A stretch of 7,639 bases of DNA from Prolixibacteraceae bacterium UBA6029 (GTDB lineage Bacteria > Bacteroidota > Bacteroidia > Bacteroidales > Prolixibacteraceae), in assembly GCA_002429385.1 (NCBI GenBank), contig DIZL01000077.1, positions 33,804 through 41,442 on the forward strand. The letters run 5' to 3'. The notes beneath the pieces were generated by a model, which was given only the letters and a program-made list of their open reading frames with translations, was not told the DNA's origin and did no database searches. Positions 5,587-7,639 of the stretch are shown here, in pieces. Within the stretch, counting starts at the first letter, position 1. The number at the start of each line of letters is the position of its first letter. The translations under genes were made by a program, and so were the position numbers.

Positions 5587-5653
5587 TTTCGTTGGACAAT
5601 TCTGACCTCGTGTACGATTAAAATGTCAAGATTGTCGGGACTGTCCAACGAAA
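5587..5653 (+). promoter_or_regulatory. Long stem-loop in the leader of the four-helix-bundle gene
   Basis: TTTCGTTGGACA (5587-5598) is perfectly complementary to TGTCCAACGAAA (5642-5653). The helix continues with ATTCTGAC (5599-5606) against GTCGGGAC (5634-5641): as RNA this adds seven pairs, two of them G-U, with one A-C mismatch, giving 19 of 20 pairs around a 27-nt loop. The stem ends 7 bp before a strong Shine-Dalgarno. There is no T-run, so it is not a classical terminator for the DUF6266 gene. It could be a regulatory leader, a protein-binding RNA, or a MITE-like pair of terminal repeats. Confidence 0.75.
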
Positions 5654-5660
5654 TTTAAAT

Positions 5661-5667
5661 AAAGGAG
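5661..5667 (+). promoter_or_regulatory. Strong Shine-Dalgarno before the four-helix-bundle gene
   Basis: AAAGGAG lies 6 bp before the ATG at 5674. Other genes in this window have no comparable site, so this start is unusually well defined and the gene may be translated more strongly, or by a different logic, than its neighbours. Confidence 0.8.
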
Positions 5668-5673
5668 TTAGCT

Positions 5674-6246
5674 ATGGACAAACAATACAACCCCGATGGT
5701 TTTATCCCCAAACATGGAGGTTATGAACGTTTGATCACCTACCGAAAGTCTGAAGTCATTTACGATGGCACCTACTATTTCTGCAAAAAATATTTCCACC
5801 CATACGACCGCACTATTGACCAAATGATACAAGCCGCACGTTCCGGCAAACAAAACATTGTTGAAGGAAGCATGGCTTCGGGTACTTCAAAAGAAACAGA
5901 AATTAAACTCACCAACGTTGCAAGAGCTTCGCTTGAAGAACTTTTAACCGATTACAAGGACTTTTTACGAACCCGCAAATTAAAAATCTGGGACAAGAAT
6001 CATAGTTATTATCCCCACCTTACCAAACTGCTCACAACTCAGGATGCTACTTATGAAACCTACCGGAAAGGAATTGAAAACCCCAATCCGGAAGTATCTG
6101 CCAATGTTATGATTGGCTTGATCAATATAACTTCCTTTCTGCTAGCCAAACAACTGAAAACATTGGAAAAAGAATTTCTATTGGAAGGTGGATTGCGGGA
6201 ACGAATGTCACAAGCCAGGATTGATGTAAGGAGAAAACAAAAATAG
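5674..6246 (+). CDS. Four-helix-bundle suffix-domain protein (23S rRNA intervening-sequence / Avd-related family)
   Basis: A 190-residue protein. Residues 16-106 carry the family core: GGYERLITYRKSEVIYDGTY (helix 1), DRTIDQMIQAARSGKQNIVE (helix 2, 45-64), then TSKETEIKLTNVARASLEEL (71-90) running to YKDFLRTRKLKIW. A linker to about residue 138 follows and then a long helix (about 139-168) with a very basic tail (RERMSQARIDVRRKQK, 175-190). Relatives include proteins encoded inside 23S rRNA intervening sequences and the Avd accessory protein of diversity-generating retroelements, which form basic oligomeric barrels that bind nucleic acid. This suffix-domain branch is found free-standing, as here, with no rRNA or reverse transcriptase nearby. 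Its role is unknown; RNA binding is inferred from relatives and charge. A stem-loop and strong ribosome site precede it, and a hairpin follows. Confidence 0.88.
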   Translation: MDKQYNPDGFIPKHGGYERLITYRKSEVIYDGTYYFCKKYFHPYDRTIDQMIQAARSGKQNIVEGSMASGTSKETEIKLTNVARASLEELLTDYKDFLRTRKLKIWDKNHSYYPHLTKLLTTQDATYETYRKGIENPNPEVSANVMIGLINITSFLLAKQLKTLEKEFLLEGGLRERMSQARIDVRRKQK

Positions 6247-6298
6247 CTGCATTTGGATTACTCACTACTACGCAAAACATATCCTCTGTATTGTAAAG

Positions 6299-6329
6299 GG
6301 ATTCCATCTTTCAAAAAGAGATGGAATCC
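6299..6329 (+). terminator. Probable terminator after the four-helix-bundle gene
   Basis: GGATTCCATCT (6299-6309) pairs perfectly with AGATGGAATCC (6319-6329); AAGG/CCTT extends it outward with one bulged G, and CTT/AAG can extend it inward. It lies 52 bp after the stop codon. The following T-run is short (TT), so termination may be weak. Confidence 0.6.
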
Positions 6330-6542
6330 TTAATACACGCTGATCGTGGTATAGCAGCATAGATGTATTTCTTCTTTGAAATGAAATATCTGCTTAACAG
6401 GTAGGTTATCTTATTTAATTAACTTAATTTCGGGGAATGATTGAGTATAATGATAAGACGATATACTACGCATGTTCTGCGTTTTAATAAATCTAACTCA
6501 ATCTAACTAATGCCGATATATACACAATTCTATGGATATACA
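6330..6542. other. Gene-free AT-rich stretch before the hydrolase cassette
   Basis: No gene is supportable in 6330-6542. It contains a second copy of GATGTATTTCTT (6362-6373; first at 5550-5561) followed by AACAGGTA in both places, and a small direct repeat ATCTAACT just before 6510. No convincing TTG/TAnnTTTG promoter pair is visible, so the promoter of the hydrolase gene is unidentified. Confidence 0.4.
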
Positions 6543-7528
6543 GGTGTTGGCAGCAAGCATAAAAAAATCGACACTATGAGAATATCTGGTTTAATTATTT
6601 TTACATTTTTGACTCTGAGTCAATTATTTGGACAGAAAATAGAGAAAGTTTATCTGGACAAAAATGATAATACTTCAAACTGTTATTTGGCAATATATCC
6701 GAGTACTCTTCCATTGAGAGAATTCATGTTTCTTATTCCAAGTTTTGGAGAAACTCCCGAAGGTGTACAAATGCAAACAGACTTAGCGAAATTGGCCGCA
6801 GAGCAAGGAATCTTGACAATTATACCAACTTTTAAAACGGGTGTAAAGACACTTGGTATTGACAATTTAACACAGCAATCATTTAGAGAGATGATTGAAG
6901 ACATTGCAAGTAAAAACAAATTGGTCGACACAAAATTCTATATCGGTGGATTTTCAATTGGTGGAAGTTGTGCTGTAAGATTCGCCGAATTAGCGGTTAA
7001 AGATAATTTCAAATATAAACCAAATGCAGTTTTTGTTATTGACCCACCTCTTGACTTTGAGAGATTCTATAAATCAAATAAACGTACAATGCGACTTTCG
7101 GTTAATTCTCAACCAAGCCAGGAAGCGGTTTATATGGTTGATAGAATTGAAAAGGAAATGAATGGGACACCTGAGACTGCTATTCAGAACTATTACAAAT
7201 ATTCTCCTTATTCGTTTTCAGACACAAAACAAACAGCAATTAAATACTTGATAAATACACCGATACGTTTTTACACCGAACCTGACATAAACTGGTGGTT
7301 AAAAGAACGTGGTGGAGACTTTTCCGGTATGAATGCGCTTGACGGTTCTTGTATGATTAATGAATTAAATCGTTTAGGAAACAAGAACGCTTTTTTAATT
7401 ACAACACAAAACAAGGGATTTAGAAAACCTGACAATAGGAGACATCCTCATTCATGGAGTATTGTGGACAATAATGAATTGATTAAATGGTTACTAAGCC
7501 AGAAATGAGAATGCCAGCTACCAACAGC
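6543..7528. repeat. Imperfect 18-bp inverted repeats bracketing the hydrolase gene (cassette-like)
   Basis: GGTGTTGGCAGCAAGCAT (6543-6560) ends 15 bp before the likely start codon, and ATGCCAGCTACCAACAGC (7511-7528) begins 2 bp after the stop codon. The second matches the reverse complement of the first at 14 of 18 positions, with GTTGG/CCAAC fully kept. The pair encloses precisely one gene, which is the layout expected of a mobile cassette or of recombination-associated ends. It is not a standard integron attC. Confidence 0.55.
6576..7508 (+). CDS. Secreted alpha/beta-hydrolase-like protein
   Basis: A 310-residue protein counted from the ATG at 6576. This start gives a clear signal peptide (MRISGLIIFTFLTLSQLFGQ), whereas the in-frame ATG at 6510 would add 22 hydrophilic residues translated through the left repeat. 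Residue numbers are from 6576. The nucleophile elbow GFSIGG puts Ser at 127, after a strand (KFYIGG) and the preceding FMFLIPSFGETPEG segment that suits an oxyanion loop. The likely acid is D237 (FYTEPDINWW), and the catalytic His is 290 or 292 in RRHPHSW near the C-terminus. DPPLD at about 156-160 begins the cap-side strand. The fold and periplasmic or exported location are well supported; the substrate (ester, peptide or other) is not recognisable. The gene is alone, AT-rich, and bracketed by inverted repeats, suggesting acquisition as a unit. Confidence 0.8.
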   Translation: MRISGLIIFTFLTLSQLFGQKIEKVYLDKNDNTSNCYLAIYPSTLPLREFMFLIPSFGETPEGVQMQTDLAKLAAEQGILTIIPTFKTGVKTLGIDNLTQQSFREMIEDIASKNKLVDTKFYIGGFSIGGSCAVRFAELAVKDNFKYKPNAVFVIDPPLDFERFYKSNKRTMRLSVNSQPSQEAVYMVDRIEKEMNGTPETAIQNYYKYSPYSFSDTKQTAIKYLINTPIRFYTEPDINWWLKERGGDFSGMNALDGSCMINELNRLGNKNAFLITTQNKGFRKPDNRRHPHSWSIVDNNELIKWLLSQK

Positions 7529-7639
7529 AAAATACCCACAAGTCGGGTTTCGGTGCTTCGTTGACAGGAAATTAGTAATTGGAGTATCAATTAAAACGGA
7601 TCACAGATCCGAAGTTAAGAGGTGCAGATTGCAAAGTCG
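7529..7639. other. Non-coding 3' flank of the cassette with a short hairpin
   Basis: After the right repeat the sequence has GTCGGGTTTCGGTGCTTCG (7542-7560) and a perfect 6-bp hairpin CGGATC-ACA-GATCCG (7597-7611) with no T-run. No ORF is visible before the window ends. I have an unverified recollection of GGGTTTCGGTGCTTCG-like tails after isolated accessory genes in other Bacteroidota, which would fit a recurring cassette end. Confidence 0.35.

Noticed and set aside
5674..6246. Diversity-generating retroelement accessory protein (Avd)
   Set aside because: There is no reverse transcriptase and no template/variable repeat pair in the window, and the protein has the suffix-domain form rather than the short Avd form.
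5587..6246. 23S rRNA intervening sequence
   Set aside because: No flanking 23S rRNA sequence exists; the inverted arms both lie upstream of the gene rather than around it.
6510..6575. Upstream in-frame ATG as hydrolase start
   Set aside because: It would place 22 hydrophilic residues, encoded partly by the left inverted repeat, before a clear signal peptide that starts at 6576.
5668..6931. - strand ORFs opposite the four-helix-bundle and hydrolase genes
   Set aside because: They are shadows of well-supported + strand genes, with no family resemblance or promoter.
6543..7528. Classical integron gene cassette with attC
   Set aside because: GTTGGCA and TACCAAC do not fit GTTRRRY and RYYYAAC, and there is no integrase or array in view.

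Overview
The window looks like chromosomal DNA of a Bacteroidota bacterium, probably a free-living or gut Bacteroidales/Marinilabiliales-type organism. The grounds are moderate to low GC, promoter elements of the Bacteroidota type (TTG or TTTG, about 20 bp, then TAnnTTTG), mostly weak Shine-Dalgarno sequences, SusC-plug-like protein repeats, a DUF6266 protein and a four-helix-bundle suffix-domain protein. Genus level cannot be read from the sequence alone.

Layout. Positions 1-460 hold a promoter and the RNase P RNA gene (rnpB, + strand), separated by a perfect 16-bp GAAA-loop hairpin (464-499) from a convergent two-gene operon on the - strand. That operon (3568 to 516) encodes a BlaI/MecI-type repressor and a large BlaR1/MecR1-type M56 membrane metalloprotease. 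The operon promoter is unusually readable: a 20-bp spacer between the -33 and -7 boxes is filled almost exactly by an ACTA-N6-TAGT palindrome, and a second copy of this operator lies 40 bp upstream. This suggests autorepression relieved by the protease. The protease is not a standard BlaR1. Its periplasmic half has four repeats resembling the plug segment of SusC/RagA TonB-dependent receptors and then two domains that read like BamA POTRA domains. No beta-lactamase is present nearby, so an envelope-state sensor is a more natural reading than an antibiotic sensor.

Positions 3900-4239 carry what looks like a broken toxin-antitoxin locus: an 85-residue antitoxin-like ORF runs straight into the last 37 codons of a PIN-domain (VapC-like) toxin in another frame, as if about 100 codons of toxin had been deleted. 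The gene-free stretch 4240-4900 is dominated by a 206-bp structure made of strictly 11-bp units arranged as a near-perfect inverted repeat. It is followed by a DUF6266 gene (4901-5542).

Positions 5587-6246 hold a 20-bp stem-loop leader, a strong Shine-Dalgarno sequence and a four-helix-bundle suffix-domain gene (relative of 23S rRNA intervening-sequence proteins and Avd), followed by a terminator-like hairpin. Finally 6543-7528 looks like a single-gene cassette: a secreted alpha/beta-hydrolase-like protein bracketed by imperfect 18-bp inverted repeats containing GTTGG/CCAAC. The right half of the window therefore reads as an accessory patchwork of independent small modules, next to a conserved rnpB and a regulated sensor operon.
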